64,000 nt of DNA. Source: Astragalus membranaceus (lineage: Eukaryota; Streptophyta; Magnoliopsida; Fabales; Fabaceae). Each line of letters begins with the position of its first letter. Position 1 is the stretch's first letter. A program made the position numbers and the translations under genes. Under the pieces are notes generated by a model. It did not search any database. It saw only the letters and a list, made by a program, of their open reading frames with translations, and was not told the origin of the DNA. Location of the stretch: positions 125,368,182-125,432,181 of the forward strand of contig CM076846.1 in assembly GCA_039519185.1 (NCBI GenBank). The letters are read 5' to 3'. Shown piece by piece: positions 1-11,305 of this stretch.

Positions 1-1066
1 CACGGTCGGTGCTGCCATACGCACGGGTCGTGCTCCCTGTAAGTCATTTTTGAAAAACACAAACAGAACGAGACGCACGGTCCGCGCGCTTGGGGCGTAT
101 GGGTCGTGCGCTTTTGACAACACTCTGTTTTTATCCTGTTTCGCATTTTTCGTCGCTCCGATCAATTCTGATACCTGTCTCAGTCCAGTCCCAACATAAA
201 AACAGTTCAAAAACATATTCAAACAGCAATGATCATCATCAAATCATCAATCACAAACACAAACGTAAACAATTTATCGTTTATGTCAAAATACGTTAAT
301 TTTCAAATAACGGTTTTCAAAACTCAAATTCGACATTTCGAAATACTCAATCCAAACCTAAACGTGAGTAAAACTCACCCTTGACGCGAGAACAACGGTT
401 GAACTGAAATCCCAAACTCCTCAAAACCCCCAAACGAACCCTAGAATCACCAATTCGCTTCCAACTCCGAATCGAGCTTCAATCCGCTTTCAATCCGCCT
501 TAGGTTCGCTTCTAATTACACCTAAGCCATCAAAATCAACTCAAATTCGAAATCACCTCACCCTAACACTTCAAATTCGAAAGTCAAAGGGGGATGGAAA
601 ATGGAAACTATAACTCACCTAGCTTGGAGGGATGGAAGGAGAAGCAAGGATGATGATTATGATGATGAAACTTAGGGGTGATGGGTGGTGATCTTCTTCT
701 TCTTCTTCCCTTTTTCTTCTTCTTTCTTCCTTTCCTTCTTTTCTCTTCTTTTCTCCTTTTCTCTCCTCTGTTTCTTCTCTTCTTCGAATCCTTTCTTTCT
801 TTCTTAATTCTCTTTTCTTTCTTTTCTTTCATATATATATATATATATACATATATATATTTAAGTGGTAATATGGTCAAAGACCATATTGCCCTTAATC
901 CCTTATTTCTTTCTCAAATCGCCATTATTCCGTATTATCCGGTCAACGATCCTATGACAACCGACAATTAATTTTAGCACTCAATAAATTTACCAATCAA
1001 GTACTAAAATAATTCAATTGGGGGTAACATCCAAATAATTCGGTTAATTATTTTGGAGATGTTACA
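1..1066 (-). repeat. Tekay-A 3' LTR, truncated by window edge
   Basis: Positions 1-1066 align collinearly with about 26008-27109 and end in the same GATGTTACA. The aligned parts differ at many sites, for example around 90-160 against 26095-26160, so the insertion is old compared with the nested Ogre. By the length of the other LTR, roughly 2.4 kb of this LTR lies to the left of the window. Confidence 0.88.
831..860. repeat. AT-dinucleotide microsatellite in Tekay-A 3' LTR
   Basis: A run of AT dinucleotides follows a long CT-rich tract. The equivalent place in the other LTR (26829-26901) holds about 29 CA units followed by TA units, so this microsatellite changed motif and length after insertion. 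Confidence 0.9.
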
Positions 1067-1082
1067 TTACACCCCAACTTGA
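1067..1082 (-). promoter_or_regulatory. Tekay-A polypurine tract region
   Basis: Immediately inside the 3' LTR the minus strand reads a purine-rich AAGTTGGGGTG block. This is the expected position of the plus-strand primer of a gypsy element. Confidence 0.55.
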
Positions 1083-1117
1083 AAGAATTTTGTCCTCAAA
1101 ATTGAACAAAACATACC

Positions 1118-2643
1118 TTAAGAGAATAAATATGGATATCGAGTCCGCATATCGTCCTCCAATTCCCAAGTAGCTTCCTCGGTGGAAAAACCATCCCAGA
1201 CCACTTTGACAATGAGAATTGTTTTCGTTCGAAGCGCCTTCTCGCCACGTTCCATGATGTAACTAGGATGAGGTTGGAAAGACAGGTCCGGTCGAATGTC
1301 AATCGTCTCAAAATTTAACGACTGACCCGGATCGGGAATGTACTTTCGTAATTGAGACACATGGAATACATCATGGAGATTGGACAATGGTGGAGGCAAA
1401 GCAATACGGTATGCTACTGGCCCAACTCGCTCGATAATTTGGAAGGGTACAATATATCGAGGACTGAGATTCTTCGTCCGCAATGCCCTACCTGTACCAA
1501 TCGTTGGTGATAATCTTAAAAATACATGATCACCAGGCTCAAACTCTAACGGCCTTCTTCTTTTATCAGCATAGCTCTTTTGCCTACTCTGGGCAGCTTT
1601 CATTCTTTCTCTAATTTGCCGGATCTTTTCAGTAGTTTCATGAACCAAGTCATGTCCTAACAATCGGTTCTCGCCAATGTCCCACCAACATAACAGAGTT
1701 CTACATTTCCTTCCATATAAAGCTTCAAATGGGGTCATTCCGATACTGGAATGATAACTGTTGCTGTAGGAGAACTCTACTAACGGAAGATGGTCCTCCC
1801 ATTTTCCTCTATTATCGAGCACAGAAGCCCGAAGCATATCCTCTAAAGTTTGGATAGTTCTCTCTGTCTGACCATCCGTCTGCGGGCGATAAGCGGTACT
1901 AACAAATACCTTAGTCCCCAAGGCTTCATTCAAAGCCTTCCAAAATCGAGAAGTGGACTTTGGATCTCGATCCGACACAATACTGGTAGGAACCCCATGC
2001 AATCTTACTATACTCTTCAGATATTCCTCAGCTAACTTGGATACTTTACTGGTCGAACGAACAGGAATAAAATGAGTTGATTTAGTTAACCGATCAACAA
2101 CTACCCAAATGGAGTCGTTACCGGCTAGGGACCTTGGCAATGCCATGAAAAAATCCATAGAAATGTCTTCCCATTTCCACACTAGCACGTCCAGTGGCCG
2201 CAACAGACCAGCAGGCTTTTGATGCTCTACCTTAACTCTTTGACAAGTTAAGCATCGAGACACAAATTCTGCAATCTCTAATTTCATTCCATGCCACCAA
2301 TAGATCTGTTTTAAATCTCTATGCATCTTGGTAGATCCAGGATGTACAGAATATAGACTTCGGTGTGCTTCCTGTAACACTTGCCTTTTAATATCTTCAT
2401 CATCGGGCACACAAATTCTACCGTTGAAGCAAATAACTCCATCACTATCTTCGGTAAAATTTGGCAACACTTTTTGTGATTGCAGCTTCACATCAATCTC
2501 CTGTGCTAAGTGAATAGAATCTCCTGGGCTCAACACTAATCGGTCCCTTCTTTGCTTTGCATTCAAATTCAAGTCTCTAAAAGACTCTAACAATTCCATT
2601 TCATGCATCATTAACTCTGCCATGTGAATGGATTTCCTACTCA
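1118..2643 (-). CDS. Tekay-A integrase with chromodomain-like C terminus
   Basis: An open frame of about 500 residues (first Met at 2623, but the frame is open up to the Ogre junction, so that Met is only the ORF-caller start). It holds the HHCC zinc-binding domain (HPGSTKMHR ... CLTCQ, about residues 90-130) and the DDE core: D in DISMDFF, D in VSDRDP, E in QTDGQTERT. After the GPY-like block it ends with WDGFSTEEATWELEDD, a shortened chromodomain typical of Tekay/Del chromoviruses. Integrase inserts cDNA into chromatin; the chromodomain is thought to steer it to heterochromatin. The upstream pol part lies beyond 20722, separated by the Ogre insertion, so this cannot be made as part of a polyprotein now. 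This is the best-preserved block of the element. Confidence 0.85.
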
Positions 2644-2648
2644 GCGCA
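2644..2648. repeat. Ogre target-site duplication, left copy (GCGCA)
   Basis: GCGCA directly precedes the LTR start TGTAGCGACC. The same five bases follow the far LTR at 20718-20722. Five-base TSDs are standard for Ty3/gypsy integration. Confidence 0.93.
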
Positions 2649-5600
2649 TGTAGCGACCGAAGAATCCGAGGAGGGATTCCGCGTTGCTTTTGAACAATGG
2701 AGCCGCCATCAATATTTATTTTTAGGAAAACATTGAAAAAACCTTTGTTTTTGGGTTCGGGGGTCGATTAAGTGCGGGGAAGGTACAAGCACCCCGCAAC
2801 ATCCTAAAAAGGTTACCTTTTAATTTAATGTGTAGAAAAAAATTAGTTTAAAGAAAACACTTTAATTTACCCTTTTTTGTTATTTGCAAAAAAACGGAAA
2901 AAGAAGACTTAATAAAAATTTTAGTTTTTTGCGCTCGACGGGAGTGGGCCCCCGCTCCTACGTATCTCCGGGTGCGATGGAGAAATCAAAGCTACGTAGT
3001 TCTTGGTTAGAAAAAATTTGTGTGTTGGTATTTTTTATTTTTTTTGAAAAGTTTGGGAAAACTAGAGACCGTTCATGGTGACCAAACAGATAAATCCAGA
3101 GTGGTCGTCATTAATGGCTTATTCGGAAAAGAAGGTATTTATAGCGTTCAAACAAGCGAGGCCCAGAGTGACCGCTATAGACAACCTATTTTTTTTGCGC
3201 GAATTCGATTTTTCGAAAGAAAGAAAAAAAAGAACGGTTCGGAAGCATCACGTTGTGAAAAAAAGCGGAGAAGTGATAAAAGGGGGGTGCAAATAATAAA
3301 GGAGTTGTATTAAAAAGGGAGGTGTGAATAGCGTTTTGACGCTAGAAAAAAAGTGTCACCGGGGGTGCAAATAGCGTTTTGACGCTAAAAGAAAATGGTT
3401 GCCGGGGGTGTAAATAGCGTTTTGACGCTAAAAAAAACGATTGACGGGTCTATTACCTTTTTTACTATTCTACCCTAGAGCACGTGGTTCTTGAAACGCT
3501 TTTCCTCAAAAAAAACCTAGACTAAACAAGTGGTATTTTGAAAGCGGATTATGGAGAAAAAATCTTTTGTTGTTTTTTTTTTTTGTTGTCATAGTTATTA
3601 TCTAAATAAAAGGGGGCCTTTTTACTTTTTTTTTGAAAAAAGATTTTTGTTATTATGTTATTTTTTTTAGAAAAGAGTAGTGACACTAGTAACCATTTAT
3701 TTTTAAAAAAAAATTTTTTTAGTATTTGAAAAAAAACTTTATTTAAATCCGAAAATAAAAAAGGAACACATTTTTTTATCACTTTTTTTTAATCCGAAAA
3801 ATAGTAACACCATTTATAAAAAAAATCAACATTTTTTTTACTCTTTTTTTTTACTCCGAAAAAATAGTAATTGTTTAAAAAAAACAACACATTTTTTTTT
3901 ATCACTTTTTTTAAGCCGAAATTTAGAATAATTTATTAAAAAAAGGCACAACATTTTTTCACTTTCTTTTTTTTTTTTAATCCGAAAATATTAGTACCTA
4001 CAATAAAAAGAACACATTTTTTTTTTAACACTTTTTTTTTTAGGTTTATTTTAAATCCGAAAATAGTAATCATTTTTTAAAAAAACAACATATTTTTTTT
4101 AGCACTTTTTTAGTCCGAAAATTGCAACATAAAAAAAACAATAATAACAACATATATACATCTATAAAAACAGCAACTAAACTAAAAAAAAAAGCAATAA
4201 TATGTTCAAAAAAAAAAACAACCAATACTAATATTTATAAAAAAGTCAATAACTAATATTTATATAAAAAAAAGCAACCAATATATTTTTTAAAAACGTG
4301 AACAACAATAATAACAATAAAAATGGCAATGATAATATGAACAAAATTACAATAACTAAAAAAAACGAAAAGGCAACAATACTACAAATTATTACATTTT
4401 TGTACCTTGAACAAATCCAAGCTTTCTTCTTCGGATCTCTTCAATACAACAAAATTTTAAACTAAAAAAACTAAGAAGGAAGAAAAGAAGGGGAAGAAAA
4501 TTTTTCTAAGAAACCCTAATTTTTTTAGAAGATTCTCCTTTTTTTTCTAAGAGCCAAATCCGCCCCCCCTCCTCTAAGTGGGGAACCCTATTTATACAAG
4601 AGAAAAAAAAAACAAGCTTCTTCCATCTTCTGCCCCACTTCAACCACTCTTGGATAGTGATGATGATCTTTTTTGATATGATGGAGGTTTGGGGGGAGTT
4701 GTTGAAGGGGAAAATAAAAGATGAAGACATGTGAGATGTGGGGGAGGTGATGGTCGAAGGTATGGGCATGAGGAAGGGGAAGGGAGTGCCATGTGTGAAG
4801 TGTGTGATAGGGAGAGGAATGGATGAGTGTGTGAAGAGAAAAGAAAATGAGTGTGTGAGAGGAGGGGAGAGGAGAGAGCCGTGGGGTTTGAGGGAGGAAA
4901 GAGAAAGGATGAAGTGAAGGTTGAGTGTGGTGTTGCTTTAGGGTTGAGTGTGAGAGAGAGTGAGTTGAGTGATGTGTGAGGGAGAGAGAGAGAAGAGGGG
5001 GGCGTAGGAAAAAGGGGGAAGAGTCGTTGGGAGAGGAGAGAGGGAAGGGTGGAGTGTATGGGGAAAGGAGATATGGGGAAGTGGGGTTGTGTGTGGAAGT
5101 GGAATTGAGAGAAAAGAGGAGAGGTGGAGTGTGGAAGGGAGAAAGCAAATTTCAAGGAGAAAAAAAGGGGGGTGGGGTCGAATATGGAGGAGGATTTTTT
5201 GGGATGAATGTGGATGATTTTTGGGTTAAGGGGGAGAGTGAATGTGGATGGTTTTTAGGGTAAAGGGGGGTGGTCGAATTAGGGTTAGGTTGGAGTGGGT
5301 TGGATGGAGTTGTGTGTTGGGTTATGGGTTGGATATGGGTTAGGGTTAGGATATGGATTGGGTTTGGTGGAGGAGTTGGATTGGGCTTGGTGGAGGAGTT
5401 GGATATGGGTTAGGGTTAGGATATGGATTGGGTTTGGTGGAGGAGTTGGATATGGGTTAGGGTTAGGATATGGATTGGGTTTGGTGGAGGAGTTGGGTTG
5501 GGCTTGGTCTAAGGTTATGCGAATTGGGCATAAGGTTTGGTGGAGGAGTGGGCTTTAGATGGCCCAATCCTAAATGCACCTCTATATATTTTTTACAAAC

Positions 5601-5769
5601 CTCCCCTATTTCCTCCTTTGCTTATTTTGTTTTGATACTTCTAGTTACTATTTTCTTGTGTTAAAAAAAACTTGTGACAAATAAAATAATGACTAAAATA
5701 AAATAATTATTTTCATCAAAAGTAAATAAAAATTTCTCATTTTGGTTAGGACAAAATTAGGGTATTACA
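2649..5769 (-). repeat. Ogre 3' LTR
   Basis: 3121 bp, TGTAGCGACC...GGTATTACA. Contents in plus coordinates: a 43-bp unit three times with a 16-bp palindrome (3329-3430), a very A/T-rich block with repeated TCCGAAAA motifs (3550-4400), a TATA box on minus (4589-4596), a GA/GT-rich block (4680-5260), and a tandem array of GGGTTAGGGTTAGGATATGG-type units (5330-5510). Differences from the 5' LTR that I could see include agagtcg/agagccg near 5023/19971 and one base inside a palindrome. Confidence 0.93.
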
Positions 5770-5782
5770 GCTGCCCCTCTTT
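5770..5782 (-). promoter_or_regulatory. Ogre polypurine tract
   Basis: Directly upstream of the 3' LTR the minus strand reads AAAGAGGGGCAGC, a purine run in the position of the plus-strand primer. Confidence 0.7.
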
Positions 5783-7233
5783 ATTTATATTTTGCTAGGA
5801 AATCGGAGGGATTCCGAATTTCTCGAGAAAAATAGAAATAAAGATAGAAAGACGCTAATTTTGGCCAGACTGAGGTACTTTGGTTTTTTTTTGAAAAATC
5901 TATGAAAACTGGGTCGATTTAGACAGAAAGTAAATAGGGAGCACCGGGGCTCTGGGGGATCGCTGGGGATCTGAAGGAGCACTGGGGCTCTGAAGGGATC
6001 GCCGGGGATCTGAAGGTCTAGCTCAAAATCAATGCTTGGCGCATCGACCTGAGTTCGACTGAGGGACCGTCGGGGTCTGAGGGGCATGCCTAAGCCTGAA
6101 GGACCAATGGGTCTGAAGGAGCGCTTCTAGCTATGGTACTAGAGATACGGTCTGGGGGTGGCCTTCTTCGAGCGGCCATTAGGGTTAATCAGGTCCGGAA
6201 CTGATATAACCACGAAGGACGTGCACTGTGTTTTTTAGGCGGACACAGCTAGTCTGAAGGGCCTGGGGCCGGATGATCCGTCGGTTGCTCGATAACGCGA
6301 CGTGCGATCTGGATTGAAGGACCATTGTTGGTCTGAAGGAGCGCCTGGGCTCTGGAGGACCGCTGGGGGTCTGAAGAATTTGTGCTAACGACACAAAATA
6401 AAATTATCTTAACAGACACTTGCAATGAATTAATGATGCATGCGTGCATGTAGTTAAGTAATTGATGACATGATGGATGAAAAGTGGAATGATTTTGTTT
6501 TTGGCTTTTGCTCTTGGCTTTTTCTTTTTTTATTTTTCTTTTCTTGCTCTTTTGCTCTTTTTGCTCTTTAGCTCTTTATTGACTTTGCTGGCATCACCAA
6601 ACTCGCATGACTCTTGACGTGGGATACGAGGGTTGCCTCAAGCAGTGGTGCCAAAGTGCGGGTTATTTAAGATTTGCTGAAGTAATTGTGCGTTTGTCCT
6701 TTTTGCAAATTTGTGAGAGATCATCTCCTTTTTTTTTGTGATTTTTAGAAATTTCGCAATGAATATAATGCTTGTGATCATGCTCATGTTTCACAATTCA
6801 GTATTGTTTACCATGAACGTTATTTTTGCGATAATAGGGAAATGAGAGAATAAAGGAAGTGTTTAATATTCAAATGAAGACAACTGCGCAAAAAAATCGC
6901 ACTGTCTGAAAATTACAATAGGAGTTTAAACTACAAAAAGAAAGAGAAGAAAAAGATACAAGGAAAGCAGATCTTTTGATTGTGTGTCTTTGAAGTAATA
7001 ACGCCAATCGCCCATTACCACAACCTTGAGCCTTCATCGTCCAACTTTTGGAGTTGTTGATTGCCTTTGTAGCTTGAAGTCCAACTTCTGACCCTAATTT
7101 TTGCCTGGATTGCTCTTTAGAGTTTTCAGTCCACCGGGTCGCTCTAACTTTTGCCTAGGTCGCCCTTTCGGGTTTTCAACCTAGCGAGCTTATTTTTGCT
7201 TGGCTCATCTTTCTCTTTTTTCCATATATTTCT
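5783..7233 (-). repeat. Ogre 3' untranslated region with irregular GGGGNTCTGAAGG repeats
   Basis: 1.45 kb between the pol stop and the PPT without a convincing gene. From about 5935 to 6380 short units built on CGGGGATCTGAAGG or GGGCTCTGAAGGA recur at roughly 25-40 base spacing. The rest holds T-rich runs (6490-6570) and short CCTAGGT/GGTTTTCAACC-like repeats (7130-7200). Repeat-rich DNA between pol and the 3' LTR is known for Ogre and other Tat elements. Confidence 0.6.
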
Positions 7234-10200
7234 TTAGGCATAGTACTTCTTGACTGCGTCCGAGTTCACTGGGAGTGGGAGGTCTTCACCGTCCATTTTT
7301 GTGAGAATCAATGCTCCTCCAGAGAATGCCTTCTTTACCACATAAGGCCCTTCGTAATTTGGGGTCCATTTTCCACGGGAATCCTTTTGGATAGGCAAAA
7401 TTTTCTTGAGCACTAGATCTCCTTCCTGAAACTGCCGGGGTCGAACTTTCTTGTCATAAGCTTTCTTCATTCTTTGCTGATACAACTGCCCATGACACAA
7501 AGCAACTACCCTCTTTTCTTCTATGAGGTTCAACTGATCCAGACGAGCTTGAACCCATTCTGCTTCCTCCAATTTTGTTTCCATTAGCACTCGCAGGGAG
7601 GGTATTTCCACCTCGATGGGAAGAACTGCTTCCATCCCATATACTAGTGAGAATGGTGTTGCCCCTGTTGACGTGCGGATAGAGGTCCGATACCCGTGCA
7701 AAGCGAAGGGCAACATTTCATGCCAGTCCTTGAAGGTCACTACCATCTTTTGCACGATCTTCTTTATGTTCTTATTTGCTGCCTCAACTGCCCCATTCAT
7801 CTTTGGACGGTATGGGGAGGAATTATGATGCTGGATTTTGAAGTCGTCACACAACTCTTTCATCATCTTATTGTTCAGGTTTGTCCCATTGTCCGTGATG
7901 ATCTTATTCGGAAGACCGTAGCGGCAAATCAAATCTCTCTTTATGAACCTGACAACCACTGACTTTGTTACACTGGCGTAAGAAACGGCTTCGACCCATT
8001 TGTTGAAATAATCAATAGCGACAAGAATGAAACGATGTCCGTTTGATGCCTTGGGTTCGATGGGACCGATGACATCCATTCCCCACATTGAGAATGGCCA
8101 TGGTGCTGTTAGGACATTCAGAGAGGCGGGCGGTACATGGATATTGTCGGCATAGATTTGACATTTGTGGCATTTTCTGACGTAGTTGAAGCAGTCAGTC
8201 TCCATTGACAACCAGTAGTAGCCAGCCCTTAAGATTTTCCTCGCCATGGTGTGCCCATTAGAATGGGTGCCGAACGAGCCTTCATGGACCTCCTTCATAA
8301 TTCTTTCTGCTTCTTCTTCTGCTACACATCTGAGGAGTACCATATCGTGATTTCTCTTGTAAAGTACTTCCCCATTTAAGAAGAAACCCAATGACAGTCT
8401 CCTAAGTGTCCTCTTATCATTCTCGGTGGCACCAGGAGGATATTCTCTGTTCGTGATATAGTGCTTGATATCGTAATACCATGGTTTACTGTCAGGCTCT
8501 TCTTCGATTGCCACACAGTGATGTGCCGGTAGGTCTCGATGTTGGATTCGGATGAATGTCAGACTTCTGTCGTTATTGATGTTGAACATTGATGACAAAG
8601 TCGCCAAAGCATCGGCCAACTGATTTTCTTCGCGAGGGAGATGATGGAAATTGATCTCTTCAAATTGTTCGATCATCTTTTGGATGTGATCATGATAAGG
8701 AATTAATTTGGAATCCCTGGTTTCCCAGTCACCTTTTGTCTGATGGATGACTAAAGCTGAGTCCCCATATACATCGAGTCTTTTGACTTTCCATTCAAGG
8801 GCTGCTTTGATGCCTAGGACGCACGCTTCATATTCTGCAATGTTGTTGGTGCAGTAGAAACTCAGTCTAGCGGTAAATGGTATGAAGCGGTTATCAGGAG
8901 AGATCAGTACAGCTCCGACCCCGTGCCCGTATAAATTAGAAGCGCCATCGAATAACATTCTCCACCTTTCGTTGTCCGGAGGATTCCCTTCTACGAATAG
9001 AGCCATTATATCTTCGTCTGGGAAATTGCACTGCATTGATTGGTAATCTTCGATGGGCTGGTGTGCCAAGTACTCGGCCAATGCGCTACCCTTGATTGCT
9101 TTTTGGGTGACATATAAAAGGTCGTATTCAGATAGCAGCATTTGCCAGCGAGCGATCCTCCCTGTGAGAGCGGGTTTTTCAAAAATATACTTGACTGGGT
9201 CCATTTTAGATACCAACCAAGTCGTGTGGCTCAGCATATACTGCCTCAAACGACGTGCAGCCCAGGCCAGAGCACAACACGTTCTTTCCAACAATGAGTA
9301 TCTTGTCTCGCACTCGGTGAATTTCTTGCTTAGATAGTAGATGGCATGTTCCTTCTTTCCGGATTCATCATGTTGCCCCAGTACACAACCCATTGATTTG
9401 TCTAGTACTGTTAGATATAGGATGAGAGGTCTACCCTGCACAGGCGGTATTAGAATCGGTGGATTTTGGAGGTACCTCTTGATCTTTTCAAAGGCTTCTT
9501 GGCAATTGTCATTCCACTTTGTTTCTTGGTTTTTGCACAAAAGCTTGAAGATAGGCTCGCATGTGGATGTTAGCTGCGATATGAACCTAGAGATGTAGTT
9601 CAATCTTCCCAGGAAGCCACGAACTTCCCTTTCGGTTTTAGGCGCTGGCATTTCAAGAATTGCTCGTACCTTGTCTGGATCTACCTCTATACCCTTCTGA
9701 CTGACTATGAACCCCAACAACTTTCCTGATCTTACACCGAAAGTGCATTTGGCGGGGTTTAATCTGAGTTTGAACTTCCTTAGGCGTTCAAATAGCTTTC
9801 GCAGATTGACGATATGCTCTTCTTCAGTCTTGGATTTCGCAATCATGTCATCCACGTAAACCTCTATTTCCTTATGCATCATATCATGGAACAATGCGAC
9901 CATTGCCCTTTGGTACGTTGCACCAGCGTTCTTCAGTCCGAATGGCATTACTTTGTAACAGAAGGTTCCCCAGAGAGTGATGAAGGTGGTTTTCTCCATG
10001 TCTTCGGGGGCCATCTTAATTTGGTTGTATCCGGAATACCCGTCCATGAAGGAGAATAGAGAGTGTTGTGCTGTGCTATCTACCAGGACATCAATGTGAG
10101 GCAAAGGGAAGTCATCTTTGGGACTGGCTCTGTTCAAATCTCGATAATCGACGCACATCCGAACCTTACCGTCTTTCTTTGGGACCGGTACAATATTGGC

Positions 10201-10684
10201 TACCCATTGAGGGTATTTTGCTACTGCTAAAAACCCAGCATCGAACTGCTTCTTAACCTCATCTCGGATTTTCAATGACATCTCTGGTTTCATCCTTCTT
10301 AACTTTTGTTTTACCGGCGGGCATTCTGGTTTTACCGGTAACTTATGCTCGACTATGTTGGGGTCCAGTCCAGGCATGTCTTGGTATGTCCATGCGAAGA
10401 CGTCAACATAGTCAAACAACAACTTAACCAATTTCTCTCGCTCGCTGTCTTTCAATGTGGTGCCAATGTTAACTTCTTTTTTGTCTTCCTCCGTGCCTAA
10501 GTTGATTGTTTCAGTTGATTCCTCGTGGGGTTCGATTATTTTTTCCTCTTGTTCCATCATTCTCATTAACTCTGGAGGGGTTTCCCAATTATCCTCAACA
10601 TATTCCTCAGTTTGATTGATAGGGTGATCAAAGTTACAATATGGATTATCGGCGTTGTTATTTTCAAAGACATTTTTTTCGGAT
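7234..10684 (-). CDS. Ogre pol exon: RT, two RNase H domains, integrase
   Basis: First Met at 10566 (1110 residues), but the frame is open up to the putative splice acceptor at 10684/10685, giving an N-terminal linker ending in EDNWETPPEL. Domains by residue counted from that Met: RT about 95-300 with PKKDGKVRMCVDYRDLN and the catalytic YVDD (237-240); gypsy RNase H about 375-500; a second, archaeal-type RNase H about 545-670 (LFDGASN ... NNIAEYEA ... YGDSALVIHQ ... REENQLADALA); integrase with an HHCC finger about 770-820 and a DDE core (D in WGMDVIGP, D in IITDNGTN, E in NGAVEAANK). The dual RNase H marks the Tat lineage. No internal stop. It converts genomic RNA to cDNA and integrates it. 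Confidence 0.93.
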
Positions 10685-10883
10685 CTGCATTAGCGTAAAT
10701 TAACGGAATAAAAACGAAAGAAAGAAAATAAGAAGCGAATGTAACAAGAAAAGAAAAACGAGAGTTTATTGGGAACTGAAATAACGTTGCATTGATATTA
10801 ATACTGAAAGGAAACATGCGTGCCCGAATGAAATATCCTAAGGCCTTGGGCAGAGCCAGAGGATTACATTATAGAAACATTAC
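10685..10883 (-). other. Ogre intron between protease/G-patch and RT (199 bp)
   Basis: On the minus strand the donor is CAAA|GTAATG (intron from 10883) and the acceptor is CTAATGCAG|ATCC (intron to 10685), preceded by a T/C-rich tract. Unspliced RNA meets a TAA just after the donor and another TAA just before the acceptor. Removing 10685-10883 joins the G-patch frame in frame with the pol linker (codon AA+A, then TCC). A spliceable intron here is a published Ogre feature; these exact borders are my reading. Confidence 0.8.
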
Positions 10884-11305
10884 TTTGAACTAAAAACCAC
10901 AGGAAAATCAATGATCTCCCAATTCTTGAGTCTTTTGTTTGCAGGACAAGGGCGTACAAGACTGACGATGCCTTCTTCAGTGCTTAGATCGTCCTCAACT
11001 GCGGCGATCTGATTGGGGTTCAACATTCCCGCACTCCGAAAGCTTTCCTTGATGTCGCAGATGGTGATTCTCTTCGTATTTGGCACCCTATCCTCAAGCC
11101 GGGCTAACCTCCGCTCCTTCTTTTCCTCCACAATCCTTCTCTTGTCAGTGCGATTGGGCCGATATCCTATCCCATGTCTATCCTTGTTCTCCTCTGGCTG
11201 TATTGGCGTCAGGATCCCCTGTCCGGTTTTTCCCAAGCCTCCTCCAGCTTGGTAGCCTTTTCCTAACATGCACTTAGCAACCATCACGGCAGTTTTGGAT
11301 AGCAA
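10884..11305 (-). CDS. Ogre G-patch domain exon following protease
   Basis: Unspliced, this frame runs 141 residues to a TAA at 10880-10882; spliced, it continues into pol. It contains MLGKGYQAGGGLGKTGQGI, a glycine-rich G-patch (an RNA/nucleic-acid-binding fold also found after protease in some retroviruses), then a basic stretch, RRIVEEKKERRLARLEDR. No ATG begins it; the frame opens at a TTG and overlaps the gag-protease stop by 22 bases in the -1 frame. So it needs a -1 ribosomal shift, or one base change, to be made as part of the polyprotein. In related elements protease and G-patch are, as I recall, continuous, so a single old indel is the simplest reading. Confidence 0.75.

Noticed and set aside
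608..971. ORFs in the CT-rich/AT tract of the Tekay-A LTR (also 26611-26914)
   Set aside because: Low-complexity translations (poly Lys/Glu or Phe/Leu) of a polypyrimidine tract and microsatellite, overlapping on both strands.
4588..5155. Ser/Pro/His-rich ORFs of 171-186 residues in the Ogre LTR (also 19536-20103)
   Set aside because: They come from a GT/GA-rich LTR block without stops, present in both LTRs, on overlapping frames; composition is low-complexity and no start context or domain is visible.
5330..5510. Telomere-like GGGTTAGGGTTAGG repeats
   Set aside because: Only two TTAGGG words per unit, embedded in a 50-70 bp LTR tandem repeat; the usual plant telomere unit is TTTAGGG. Part of the Ogre LTR.
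10566..10817. 83-residue hydrophobic ORF before Ogre pol
   Set aside because: It overlaps the putative intron and the pol linker in another frame. The T-rich splice-acceptor tract explains the hydrophobic translation.
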